NCBI GenBank assembly: GCA_039636795.1
Contig: CP143430.1
Coordinates: forward strand, 4,712,001-4,776,000
Source: Micrococcaceae bacterium Sec5.1
Lineage (GTDB): Bacteria > Actinomycetota > Actinomycetes > Actinomycetales > Micrococcaceae
Reading direction: 5' to 3'
DNA length: 64,000 nucleotides
Of this stretch, positions 42,737 to 51,483 are shown in pieces. Below the pieces are notes generated by a model. It was not told where the DNA came from, ran no database searches, and saw only the letters and a list, made by a program, of their open reading frames with translations. The position numbers and the translations under genes were made by a program. Within the stretch, counting starts at the first letter, position 1. Every line of letters begins with the position of its first letter.

Positions 42737-44137
42737 CTACTTGTGGAGCGATGCCTCAGGTTCGGTTTCCCGCGTGGTGGAGACACCCGCCCGGGGGGCG
42801 ACCCGTGGCGCGATGACGACCCCGACGACGGCGATCACCGCCGTCAGTGCGAAGACCCCCGCAAACGGGTTCGTCGTCGTAAATGCTGCGAAGACGAGTC
42901 CCGTGGCGGCGAGGGACAAGGCGCCGCCCAGAGAGTCCGAGATGGACATCGCTGCGCTGTTGAAGCCCTGGTTTTCCTCACCGGACAACGCCAAGGTCAT
43001 CACTGAGAGCCGCGGGTACATGAGTCCCATGCCGCCGCCCGCAAGGATCCAGCCTCCAATGGCAATACCCGCCGGCAGCGCCGAGGCCGCGGTCACCAGG
43101 GCCAGCATTATGGCCACCAGCACCAGCGCAGCACCAATTTTCACGGCGAGGGCATCGGCCAGCTTGGAACCCAACCGGCCCTGCAGAGCGGATGCTCCTG
43201 CCCATGCGAGCGCGGCGCCGGTCAGCGTGAGCCCGGCAAACGTCGGCGTGAAGGCGTACTGCTCCGTCAACAGATACGGCAGGTAGACCTCCGCGCCGAA
43301 AAAGGCTGCCGAAGCTAAACCGCGGGTGAGGATCACGCTGGGAAGGCCTCGACGGGCAACCAGTGTTCCGCGCGGGACCAACGGCCTTACCGCCACCACT
43401 GCAAGGACAAGCGCGACGACGGCAATCACGCCGCCCACGCCCGGCACCTCTGCTGACAGGTTCAGCGCGAGGACGGTCAGGGCAGCCAGCGCCGCCCAGC
43501 CCATGCGTCCGAAAGCCCAAGGCACATGCTGGGTATCTGTGTCGGGGTCGGGTGCCGTCCCGCGTACAGCCGGAACCACCATCAGCAGCGCCGGAACGAC
43601 CAGCCCCACAACGCCAAGGAACACCCAGTGCCAACTGCTGAGCTGTGCCACGATCCCTGCGGCAAACGGGCCCACCAAGGAAGGGATCACCCAGGAAGCG
43701 GCAAAGGCGGCAAAGATTTTGGGATGAAGCACCGGCGGGTAGACCCGTGCCACCAACACATACAGGGCAACGGTCATGGCACCGCCGCCGAGTCCCTGCA
43801 CGAGCCTTCCCAGCACCAGAACTTCCATGCTCCCGGCTGTTCCCGCGATCAGAAGACCGGCGACGAACAGTGCCACCGATGCGTACAGCGGCGCCGCCGG
43901 ACCCCGGCGATCAGACCAGTTACCTGCTCCCACCATGCCCATCACGCCAGTCGCCAGGGGGCCGGCGAAGGCCAGCGCGTAAAGGCTGGCTCCGTCCAGG
44001 TCCCGACTGACGAGCGGCATGATGGTGGTTACCGCCAGGGACTCGAAGGCGCTGAGGAAAACGAGCGCACAAGCACCGACGGTGGCCAGCAGGTAAGGAA
44101 GGCGGAGTATCCCGGCCGTTGAGGTATCAGAGGTCAT
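42737..44137 (-). CDS. MFS efflux pump, probably SoxR-regulated
   Basis: The 466-residue major-facilitator protein has about 14 hydrophobic segments. Motif A reads GNWSDRRGPA near residue 73-82, and motif C-like glycine-rich segments are present (GRLVQGLGGGAM). It starts 17 bp from a perfect SoxR-box palindrome and is divergent from soxR. This suggests it exports redox-active compounds or is induced by them. Substrate specificity cannot be deduced. Confidence 0.85.
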   Translation of the reverse strand: MTSDTSTAGILRLPYLLATVGACALVFLSAFESLAVTTIMPLVSRDLDGASLYALAFAGPLATGVMGMVGAGNWSDRRGPAAPLYASVALFVAGLLIAGTAGSMEVLVLGRLVQGLGGGAMTVALYVLVARVYPPVLHPKIFAAFAASWVIPSLVGPFAAGIVAQLSSWHWVFLGVVGLVVPALLMVVPAVRGTAPDPDTDTQHVPWAFGRMGWAALAALTVLALNLSAEVPGVGGVIAVVALVLAVVAVRPLVPRGTLVARRGLPSVILTRGLASAAFFGAEVYLPYLLTEQYAFTPTFAGLTLTGAALAWAGASALQGRLGSKLADALAVKIGAALVLVAIMLALVTAASALPAGIAIGGWILAGGGMGLMYPRLSVMTLALSGEENQGFNSAAMSISDSLGGALSLAATGLVFAAFTTTNPFAGVFALTAVIAVVGVVIAPRVAPRAGVSTTRETEPEASLHK

Positions 44138-44153
44138 GGACGTTACCCTAGAA

Positions 44154-44171
44154 CCTCAACTAATGTTGAGG
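44154..44171. promoter_or_regulatory. SoxR box
   Basis: The perfect 18-bp palindrome CCTCAAC-TAAT-GTTGAGG closely resembles the SoxR consensus (CCTCAAGttaacTTGAGG type). It lies between the divergent MFS and soxR genes, 17 bp from the MFS start. Confidence 0.85.
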
Positions 44172-44205
44172 TCAATCCACCACGCCCACCACCGGAGGAC
44201 CAGCC

Positions 44206-44667
44206 ATGCCACAAGTTCCAGGCAGCGCCCACCGGCCCCTGAGCATCGGTGAGCTTTCGGAACGCAGCGGAGTATCGCCGTCGGCCCTTCACTTCTACGA
44301 ACGCAACGGGCTCATTACAGCTGAGCGCACGGCCGGCAACCAGCGGCGGTACAGGCGCGAAACGTTGCGTCGGGTGGCATTCATCAAAACATCGCAAAGA
44401 GTTGGCCTTCCTCTAAAGGACATCCGTGAGGCGCTGGACTCCCTGCCGGATGGGCGAACGCCCACCAAACGGGACTGGACGCGGTTGTCGTCGCGATGGC
44501 GCAGGGAACTCGACGAGCGAATTGCCGCGCTGCAACACCTGCGGAATGACCTGGATGGGTGCATCGGCTGCGGTTGCCTGAGCCTGAAATCGTGCACGCT
44601 TCAGAACCCTGCCGACGAGCTGGGGGCGACCGGAGCGGGAGCCCAGCGCTGGAACCAGCCAAATTAG
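44206..44667 (+). CDS. soxR: Redox-sensing regulator SoxR
   Basis: The 153-residue MerR-family activator has the N-terminal helix-turn-helix LSIGELSERSGVSPSALHFYERNGLI, a coiled dimerisation helix, and the iron-sulphur motif CIGCGCLSLKSC (C-x2-C-x-C-x5-C) near residues 123-134, which binds the [2Fe-2S] cluster oxidised by redox-cycling compounds. The matching SoxR box lies 35 bp upstream, so it controls the divergent MFS gene and possibly itself. The C-terminal 20 residues are longer than in enteric SoxR. Confidence 0.93.
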   Translation: MPQVPGSAHRPLSIGELSERSGVSPSALHFYERNGLITAERTAGNQRRYRRETLRRVAFIKTSQRVGLPLKDIREALDSLPDGRTPTKRDWTRLSSRWRRELDERIAALQHLRNDLDGCIGCGCLSLKSCTLQNPADELGATGAGAQRWNQPN

Positions 44668-44714
44668 GAGGCAGAACTGTCACTTGCGTTGGAACAACTT
44701 GAAGCAAGGACCGG

Positions 44715-46727
44715 CTATGCGATTGCTGTCATCACGTTCCAGCCAGCCCCAACCTTTACTCTTGGCTGATAGCCTCCATGTTCTGTTCCCGGGTAGAGCC
44801 AGAAGTCGCCAGAGACATCACGCGCCAGGATGTCTGGAATGTCGTCACCATCGAAATCGCCCGGTGTCACAATGCTGGTCATCGCATTCCAGCCGGTGCC
44901 GACTTGCCGTCGAGGTACCCATTGGCTGGACAGATCGCGCTCGTAGAGCCACAAGGTTCCGGCACTGTCGCGTGCAAGCACATCGGTTCCGGGGATTGCG
45001 TTTCTCCCGGGTCCCATGATCGCCGTCATGTCATTCCAACCGGCACCGACTTTCGTCCGCGGTAACCACCCGCCCATGCCATTGCCCGGATAGAGCCACA
45101 GGTCGCCTGCGCTGTCGCGGGCCAAAATGTCCGAGTGCCCGTCATAATCAAAATCTCCGGGTGCGACCACTGCGGTCATGGCATTCCAGCCCACGCCGAC
45201 CTTGGTAGGTGACCACCAATACGACTGTCCATCCCCTGGATACAGCCACAGGTCTCCGGCGCTGTCCCGTGCCAGGACATCCGGCTTCTTGTCTCCATTG
45301 AAGTCACCGGGAGTAACAACTAGGTTCATGGCATCCCAGCCCGAGCCAGCTCGAGTCCGCGTAAGCCAGCCCTTGTTGGTGTTGCCCGGATAGAGCCACA
45401 ATGCACCTCCCGAATCACGGGCCAGGATATCTGTGGCGTAATCGGAGTTGTAGTCCTTGCGCACGTTGTCGAGGCGAGGCGCATTGACCACCACGATGTG
45501 CCCACCGTCATTTGTTAGCCCGTAGCCCTTACTGCCATCCGGGGACATCGTGAAGCTGCTGACCACTCTGGGCATGGGGGTGCTGGCCAGGACTTGAAGG
45601 GAAGGCAAAGCAAGGACGACAGCTTTGCTGCCCAGCACATAGAGCCTCTTGCCGTCCGGGCTCGTTTGGATGACGGGACGTCCCGGAGTGCTTGAGCCTG
45701 AGTCTGCAGTGGCAATGGGCCTCACCGTATTCTTCGCAACGTCGATTTCAGCCACGAAGTAATCGCCCGCGACGTTCTCTCCGTTCACGACGCGCCCCGG
45801 ATATTGATCCACGACGTATGCCCGCGAACCGTCTCGAGTGAATACAGGCGCGGTTACAGGAGAGATGGTCGGAACACTTGTAAGAACCGTGTCCGTCGAG
45901 ATCGCCACGACTGCTATCCCGCCCGAAGGCTTGGGGTAGAAGATCTTGGTTCCGTCGGCCGAGATGGAGCCTTGACCCAATCCACCTTCGATTGGAAGCG
46001 TCTTGACCACTTTGTTGGTGACGGCACTGATGACAGTGATGGTGTTGTCAGCGTAATTCGATACGTAGATCTTGTCCCCGGACGGGGCGACTAGAACGTC
46101 GTTAGCACCAGCCCCGACCGGAACAACGGCCTTCACAGCTTTTGCTGCGAGGTCGATTACGTTCACCGACCCGTTTTTTAGTGGCGACTCATAGGGCCGC
46201 CCAGACAACGCGTAGAGAACGGCACCGTTTGCTGAGATGGCTACCTTCTGCGCCTCTTCAGCCAAAGGAATCCTGGCAGTGACCGTGTGCCGTACCGTGT
46301 CCACCACAGCGATGTCAGCCGTCTCGTATTTTGTAGGGAGGTACGCGGTGGATCCGCTTGGCGACATCGCGAGGTCGAAGGCGTTCATAACTTCAACGCT
46401 GCCGGACACGATGTCCGGTGGTACGTAAATATCTGCAAAATACTGACGGCCATATACGAAGGCCCTGGACCCGTCACGACTGAACTTCAAAATACTTGCG
46501 TCCACTGCAAGGGTGTCTGGAGAATCCATTGAAGCCAACGGAACTCCCATCGCTTTTATCCCCGCGGGACTTTGACCTGCGGAGATCAACGACGTAGCCA
46601 AGGGAAGAGACGATTTGACGGTTGGCTGAATGGGATGCCCGTGAGCAACCCCAGCGCCCACGAGCGAAAGCACTGCCGCAGCCGTTAGCGCAGCGGGCAC
46701 ACGAATATTGCGTTGCAGGAACACCAT
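44715..46727 (-). CDS. Secreted beta-propeller / FG-GAP repeat protein
   Basis: The 670-residue exported protein has signal peptide VPAALTAAAVLSLVGAGVAHG (cleavage near residue 30). A YVTN-type beta-propeller follows (about 50-420) with repeats such as VDTVRHTVTARIPLA and KIYVSNYADNTITVISAVTNKV. Five FG-GAP-like units come next, each with D(I/V)LARDSxGxLWLYPG then GWxxMxxIVxPGDFxxD. ATG 46727 is chosen for the signal sequence. It is surface-associated or secreted; ligand and role are unknown. The near-identical repeats suggest recent internal duplication. Confidence 0.85.
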   Translation of the reverse strand: MVFLQRNIRVPAALTAAAVLSLVGAGVAHGHPIQPTVKSSLPLATSLISAGQSPAGIKAMGVPLASMDSPDTLAVDASILKFSRDGSRAFVYGRQYFADIYVPPDIVSGSVEVMNAFDLAMSPSGSTAYLPTKYETADIAVVDTVRHTVTARIPLAEEAQKVAISANGAVLYALSGRPYESPLKNGSVNVIDLAAKAVKAVVPVGAGANDVLVAPSGDKIYVSNYADNTITVISAVTNKVVKTLPIEGGLGQGSISADGTKIFYPKPSGGIAVVAISTDTVLTSVPTISPVTAPVFTRDGSRAYVVDQYPGRVVNGENVAGDYFVAEIDVAKNTVRPIATADSGSSTPGRPVIQTSPDGKRLYVLGSKAVVLALPSLQVLASTPMPRVVSSFTMSPDGSKGYGLTNDGGHIVVVNAPRLDNVRKDYNSDYATDILARDSGGALWLYPGNTNKGWLTRTRAGSGWDAMNLVVTPGDFNGDKKPDVLARDSAGDLWLYPGDGQSYWWSPTKVGVGWNAMTAVVAPGDFDYDGHSDILARDSAGDLWLYPGNGMGGWLPRTKVGAGWNDMTAIMGPGRNAIPGTDVLARDSAGTLWLYERDLSSQWVPRRQVGTGWNAMTSIVTPGDFDGDDIPDILARDVSGDFWLYPGTEHGGYQPRVKVGAGWNVMTAIA

Positions 46728-46887
46728 GAATCCCCCAGCACGAGGCGCCACCGGAATGATTCGGGCGCAGAAGGTCACAGGTTATCCGCCATCGCGGGCA
46801 AAAACCAGATGCGTCCGCCCAGCGGTGGAACTTGCCGAAGCAGCAACAGGGATTGCCTTGCGCCGAGCCTCACGGCACGCTTGGCAT

Positions 46888-47583
46888 ATGACTGAACACA
46901 CGCACGACGGCGATACTCACCACAGCGAGCCGAGGCATGGCGGGCTCAATCTCCACGAGGACGCTGACAACGCCGCTGACATGTGGGACGGCATGTACAA
47001 GGAGCGTCCAAAGGTCTGGAGCGGGCACCCGAATCCTCAGTTGGTCGCCGAAGTGGCGGGCCTTCGTGCGGGAACGGCCTTGGACCTTGGCTGCGGCGAG
47101 GGTGCAGACGCGATCTGGCTCGCCGGGCAGGGCTGGAAGGTCACCGCAATGGATGTGTCCGCCGTCGCGCTTGAACGTGCAGCAGCCCATGCCGTGGACT
47201 CCGGTTACGCTGACCGGATCATGTGGCAGCAGCAGGACTTGGCCGAATGGAAGCCGGAACCCATCTTTGACCTCGTATCAGCACAGTTCCTCCACAGCCC
47301 CCTCCTGCCGTGGCGCGACTCCGTAGCTTCCGCAGCAGCGGCAGTAGCCCCGGGCGGCACGTTGCTGGTGGTCGGACATCACCCGCATGGACTCGCTCCT
47401 TGGAGCCACCACCGTGAAACGGGCATGTTCTTCTCGCCGGAACAGTTGGCTGGCGCGCTCCGCCTGGATCGCGAGCCGTGGTTCGTCAACGTCCTGACTT
47501 CGCGGGAACGCACCGTCACGGGTCCGGAGGGCGAACCGGCTACTGTCGTGGACACGGTCCTCCGGGCAACGAAGCACGCCTGA
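46888..47583 (+). CDS. Class I SAM-dependent methyltransferase
   Basis: The 231-residue protein from ATG 46888 has a histidine-rich N-terminus (TEHTHDGDTHHSEPRHGG). SAM-binding motif I is ALDLGCGEGADAIWLAGQGW, motif II VTAMDVSAVALERA, and the post-motif is QQDLAEW. It is of the TehB/tellurite-resistance-like Rossmann type; the substrate is unknown. It lies on the strand opposite the beta-propeller gene with no ribosome-binding site, which may mean a leaderless start. Confidence 0.85.
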   Translation: MTEHTHDGDTHHSEPRHGGLNLHEDADNAADMWDGMYKERPKVWSGHPNPQLVAEVAGLRAGTALDLGCGEGADAIWLAGQGWKVTAMDVSAVALERAAAHAVDSGYADRIMWQQQDLAEWKPEPIFDLVSAQFLHSPLLPWRDSVASAAAAVAPGGTLLVVGHHPHGLAPWSHHRETGMFFSPEQLAGALRLDREPWFVNVLTSRERTVTGPEGEPATVVDTVLRATKHA

Positions 47584-47642
47584 TAGAGGCGGGAACCGCG
47601 CCCAAGCGGGGTGACGCCGTCGTCGTCAACTTCGGCAAAACC

Positions 47643-48680
47643 TCAAGCTGTCTCCGGCAGCAGTTCCCCGTAGGGTGCCACGACTGTTCCTGTTGCCGTT
47701 GAGTCCGGGTTCAGCATCCAGCCAACCCGTTTGGCCGTATTCAACATGACGACGCTCTCCACCAGTTCGATCCCCGGGATCCGCTGCTGGATGGCGAGTT
47801 CCATTTCCATGACCTGCGCAAGCGAACGCAGCCACATGATCATGGTGAAGTTGGTGCGGCCGGTGGTTGACGCGGAAAACCTGACATTCCGGATGGAACG
47901 CAGTTCAGTGGCTGCGGCCTCGTGCTGTCCCGCGGGGACGTTCGCAAACCACTGGACTGTGATGGGATAACCGGAGAATTTTTGGGCGATCTCGCAGCGG
48001 AAGGAGAGCATTCTGCTGTTCAGCACCCGCCCCAACTGGCGTTGCACGGTGGCGGGATGCCGCCCCAAAGCCCGCGCTATCTCAGCAGCAGAAGCACGCC
48101 CGTCGCGGGACAGGAACGGGATAAGCGCCAGGTGGCTTTCGGGCAGCGGCACGACTATGGCGTCCGGAGCGGAGGGGTTGGCCGATTCGGGCCCTGCCAT
48201 CGCCCGAAGCGCTTGCTGTTCCCCCTTGGTGAGAACATTCAGCCGCCAGGCATAGCCGCTGGTGTGGATGCGGGTGCAGAGCGACGTGTGGTACTTGGTG
48301 AGCCCACGGATTTCCTTAAGTCGCGGCAGCAGGCTCGTGCTGAACTGATCGAGGTCCTGGGTGATGACCGTGAGCGTGAGATCGCGGTTACTGGCGGCTT
48401 CTTCCACGGTGATGACCTCAGGGAGCTCTGCGAGCGCAGTGACAACGTCCGGCCGTAGGTCCATGTCGCAGTCGATGTCCACCATGGCGAGGCACATGTT
48501 CTTCGGATCGCCCATCAGGTGCGCCGTAGTCCAGGCCGCTCCCGTGGCTTTCAGGCGGTCCCACCGCGCGGCCAGGGTTGTGGCATGGACACCCAGGACC
48601 GCGCCGGCGTCGGACCAGCTGATGCGGGGAGAAATCTGCAGGGCATTGACGAGGCGTAGATCCTCTTCACTGAGTTCCAT
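47643..48680 (-). CDS. Double-domain Lrp/AsnC-family regulator
   Basis: The 345-residue protein is about twice the usual Lrp length and contains two helix-turn-helix units. The first is at about 1-50 (LSEEDLRLVNALQISPRISWSDAGAVLGV) and the second at about 190-235 (RDGRASAAEIARALGRHPATVQRQLG), each followed by an alpha/beta part. It is divergent from the M20 hydrolase and MHS transporter genes, 139 bp away, and probably regulates them in response to an amino acid or derivative. Confidence 0.85.
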   Translation of the reverse strand: MELSEEDLRLVNALQISPRISWSDAGAVLGVHATTLAARWDRLKATGAAWTTAHLMGDPKNMCLAMVDIDCDMDLRPDVVTALAELPEVITVEEAASNRDLTLTVITQDLDQFSTSLLPRLKEIRGLTKYHTSLCTRIHTSGYAWRLNVLTKGEQQALRAMAGPESANPSAPDAIVVPLPESHLALIPFLSRDGRASAAEIARALGRHPATVQRQLGRVLNSRMLSFRCEIAQKFSGYPITVQWFANVPAGQHEAAATELRSIRNVRFSASTTGRTNFTMIMWLRSLAQVMEMELAIQQRIPGIELVESVVMLNTAKRVGWMLNPDSTATGTVVAPYGELLPETA

Positions 48681-48819
48681 GCGTACATTCTCTCAACTGT
48701 GCATGAATCGTGCGTTTCTGCGGCTTCGTTGCATTTTTGTAGATGTTTTCAGGATTGTGAGTTAAGTCACCACAGAATTGCTGGAAGAAACCCGTAGCCA
48801 AGCGAGACCAGGAGTACAC

Positions 48820-50037
48820 ATGACCATCGCCGCCGACGCCAAGGAACTGCAGGACGACATCGTCCGCCTCCGCCACGACCTCCACCGTGAGCCGGAAATC
48901 GGCCTGCAACTGCCCCGCACCCAGGAAAAGGTGCTGAAGGCACTCGACGGACTCCCTTACGAAATCACCCTGGGCAAGGACACGACGTCGGTCACTGCAG
49001 TTCTGCGTGGGGGCGCGGCTTACGCCTCGGCTGAGAAGCCCGTGGTGTTGCTGCGTGCAGACATGGACGGCCTTCCCGTCCAGGAAGCCACTGGGGTGGA
49101 CTACACATCCCGTGTAGATGGAGCGATGCACGCCTGTGGTCACGACCTCCACACTTCCATGCTGGCCGGAGCCGCCACCCTGCTGGCAGAGCATCGCGAC
49201 AAGCTGGCCGGCGACGTCGTCCTCATGTTCCAGCCCGGCGAGGAAGGCTTCGACGGCGCCAGCTACATGATCAACGAAGGCGTCCTGGATGCTGCTGGCA
49301 GGCGGGCAGATACGGCGTACGGAATGCACGTCTTCTCCTCGCTGGAACCGCACGGCCAGTTCGTCACCAAGAATGGCGTGATGCTCAGTTCTTCGGATGG
49401 GCTCGTTGTGACCGTGCTGGGCGCCGGCGGACACGGCTCCGCACCGCACTCAGCCAAGGACCCCGTGACCGCAGCAGCCGAAATGGTCACCGCCCTTCAG
49501 GTCATGGTGACGCGCCAGTTCAACATGTTTGATCCCGTTGTCCTCACCGTTGGTGTGCTGCACGCAGGAACCAAACGAAACGTGATCCCCGAGACCGCGC
49601 GTATCGAAGCCACCATCAGGACCTTCTCCGAAGAGTCACGGCAGAAGATGATGGAAGTAGTACCCAAGCTGCTCCAAGGCATTGCCGCAGCCCACGGACT
49701 GGAGGTTGATGTGGACTACCAACAGGAATACCCGCTCACCATTAATGACGAGGACGAAACCAACACGGCGGAGAAGGTCATCGCTGGCATGTTCGGCGAG
49801 TCCCGGCTGACCCGGATGGCAACTCCCCTGAGTGGTTCCGAGGACTTCTCCCGTGTCCTGGCCGAGGTCCCGGGAACATTCGTGGGGCTCAGCGCCGTTG
49901 CCCCCGGCACCGACCACGCGACGTCGCCCTTTAACCACTCGCCGTACGCAACTTTCGACGACGGCGTCCTCACCGACGGCGCTGCCCTGTACGCAGAGCT
50001 CGCTGTGTCCCGCATCGCAGCCCTCGCCGCCAACTAA
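48820..50037 (+). CDS. M20D-family amidohydrolase
   Basis: The 405-residue metallopeptidase starts LQDDIVRLRHDLHREPEIGLQLPRTQ, and has DMDG, the cysteine-bearing metal motif HACGHDLHTS, FQPGEEG and GAGGHGSAPH. This is the M20D subgroup that cleaves N-acyl or indoleacetyl amino acids and aminobenzoyl-glutamate, not the AllC type, which lacks the HACGHD cysteine motif. ATG 48820 has AGGAG upstream. It probably works with the transporter encoded next, which would import its substrate, and is likely regulated by the divergent Lrp protein. Confidence 0.9.
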   Translation: MTIAADAKELQDDIVRLRHDLHREPEIGLQLPRTQEKVLKALDGLPYEITLGKDTTSVTAVLRGGAAYASAEKPVVLLRADMDGLPVQEATGVDYTSRVDGAMHACGHDLHTSMLAGAATLLAEHRDKLAGDVVLMFQPGEEGFDGASYMINEGVLDAAGRRADTAYGMHVFSSLEPHGQFVTKNGVMLSSSDGLVVTVLGAGGHGSAPHSAKDPVTAAAEMVTALQVMVTRQFNMFDPVVLTVGVLHAGTKRNVIPETARIEATIRTFSEESRQKMMEVVPKLLQGIAAAHGLEVDVDYQQEYPLTINDEDETNTAEKVIAGMFGESRLTRMATPLSGSEDFSRVLAEVPGTFVGLSAVAPGTDHATSPFNHSPYATFDDGVLTDGAALYAELAVSRIAALAAN

Positions 50038-50068
50038 CTCCCAGCCCTATCCCACCTTGGAGAATCAC

Positions 50069-51361
50069 ATGACCGCCACCGTTGGAACGTCCACCGAAGT
50101 CAAGGTCCACAAGTCTCATCTGCGCACGCTCGTCGGAACCGGCATCGGCAACGCCGTTGAATGGTACGACTGGGCCATCTACGCCACGTTCTCGCCGTTC
50201 ATCGCAAGTGCTTTGTTCAGCCAGGCCGACCCCACGTCCGCTGTGCTGTCCACCTTGGCGATCTTCGCCGTCGGGTTTGTTGCACGGCCGTTCGGCGGTT
50301 TCGTGTTCGGCTGGATCGGCGACCGCATCGGCCGCAAGACCTCCATGACGGTGGCCGTTGCGCTTGGAGCTCTCGGCAGCCTCCTCATCGGCATCGCGCC
50401 GACGTTCCAGGCTGTTGGCGCATTCGCATCTGTGATGCTCCTGCTCGCCCGGCTCATCCAGGGCCTTGCCCACGGTGGTGAACTGCCGTCGTCGCAAACG
50501 TACCTGTCCGAGATGGCACCCAAGGAAAAGCGCGGCTTCTGGGCCACACTCATCTACACGTCCGGCACCGCCGGCATTCTGGCTGGAACACTGCTTGGTG
50601 CGATCCTCACTGCTGTCCTGTCAAAGAACGACATGAGCGCCTGGGGTTGGCGTATTCCGTTCCTCATCGGCGGCGCGCTGGGCATCTACGCGCTGTTCAT
50701 GCGGGCCAAGATGAAGGAAACCCACGCATTCGAGGCTGAGACGCCCAAGGAAAAGCGCCTGCCGATGTGGCCGCAGATCGTCAAGTACCGCAAGCAGGCC
50801 CTGCAGGTTATCGGCCTGACCGTTGGCCTCACGGTGGTCTACTATATCTGGGGTGTCGTGGCGCCGAGCTACGCAGCCACAACGCTGAAGATGGACCGCG
50901 GCGCAGCCCTGTGGGCCGGCGTGATCGCCAATGTTGTGTTCATCGCCGCGCTCCCGTTCTGGGGCAAGCTGTCTGACCGCATTGGCCGCAAGCCTGTGCT
51001 GATCGGCTCGTCCATCGGTGCCATGCTCATGCACTTCCCCATGACGTGGCTGCTGAAGGATTCGCCGTGGCAGCTGACCGTGTCCATGTCCGTGATGCTG
51101 TTCTTCATCGCTGGTAGCGCGTCGATTGTTCCGGCCGTCTACGCCGAGCTGTTCCCGACGCACATCCGCACTGTCGGCGTCGGCGTCCCGTACTCCATCT
51201 GCGTAGCGGCCTTCGGTGGCACGGCTCCGTACCTCCAGACCTGGCTGGGCACCATTGGCCAGGGCTACCTGTTCAACGTGTACGCAGTGATCCTGCTGGT
51301 GATCGGCATCGCGTTCGCCTTCTCGATCCCGGAGACGAAGGGCAAGGACCTGACGGTCTAG
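50069..51361 (+). CDS. MHS-family (metabolite:proton symporter) transporter
   Basis: The 430-residue 12-helix MFS protein starts LRTLVGTGIGNAVEWYDWAIYATF, the MHS hallmark. GWIGDRIGRK loop motifs follow helix two, and a second GKLSDRIGRKP follows helix eight. ATG 50069 follows TTGGAGA, 31 bp after the M20 gene. Family members import dicarboxylates, betaines or shikimate-type acids; here the neighbour suggests an acylated amino acid, by inference. Confidence 0.88.
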   Translation: MTATVGTSTEVKVHKSHLRTLVGTGIGNAVEWYDWAIYATFSPFIASALFSQADPTSAVLSTLAIFAVGFVARPFGGFVFGWIGDRIGRKTSMTVAVALGALGSLLIGIAPTFQAVGAFASVMLLLARLIQGLAHGGELPSSQTYLSEMAPKEKRGFWATLIYTSGTAGILAGTLLGAILTAVLSKNDMSAWGWRIPFLIGGALGIYALFMRAKMKETHAFEAETPKEKRLPMWPQIVKYRKQALQVIGLTVGLTVVYYIWGVVAPSYAATTLKMDRGAALWAGVIANVVFIAALPFWGKLSDRIGRKPVLIGSSIGAMLMHFPMTWLLKDSPWQLTVSMSVMLFFIAGSASIVPAVYAELFPTHIRTVGVGVPYSICVAAFGGTAPYLQTWLGTIGQGYLFNVYAVILLVIGIAFAFSIPETKGKDLTV

Positions 51362-51367
51362 GTCCCC

Positions 51368-51479
51368 GTTGTGAGGCTCGCTCTGCGCCCCTCCCGAAAT
51401 AGGGCCCACGCCGCCCGGGTTCCCTGGCCGAGCTTGCGAGGTTAGGGAGGCGGTGGGGATGCAGAGCGGGCCTCACAAC
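51368..51479. repeat. Large palindromic element with 57-bp core (copy 1)
   Basis: Outer arms GTTGTGAGG...GCTCTGC (51368-51386) and GCAGAGC...CCTCACAAC (51461-51479) flank a core (51402-51458) that contains CCCTGGCCGAGCTTGCGAGG. The core recurs at 58467-58523. It lies between two convergent genes and may also terminate both. Confidence 0.7.
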
Positions 51480-51483
51480 TCAT

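Noticed and set aside
48820..50037. M20 hydrolase considered as the missing allantoate amidohydrolase
   Set aside because: It carries the HACGHD cysteine motif of the M20D group and sits with an MHS transporter and Lrp regulator, not with purine genes.
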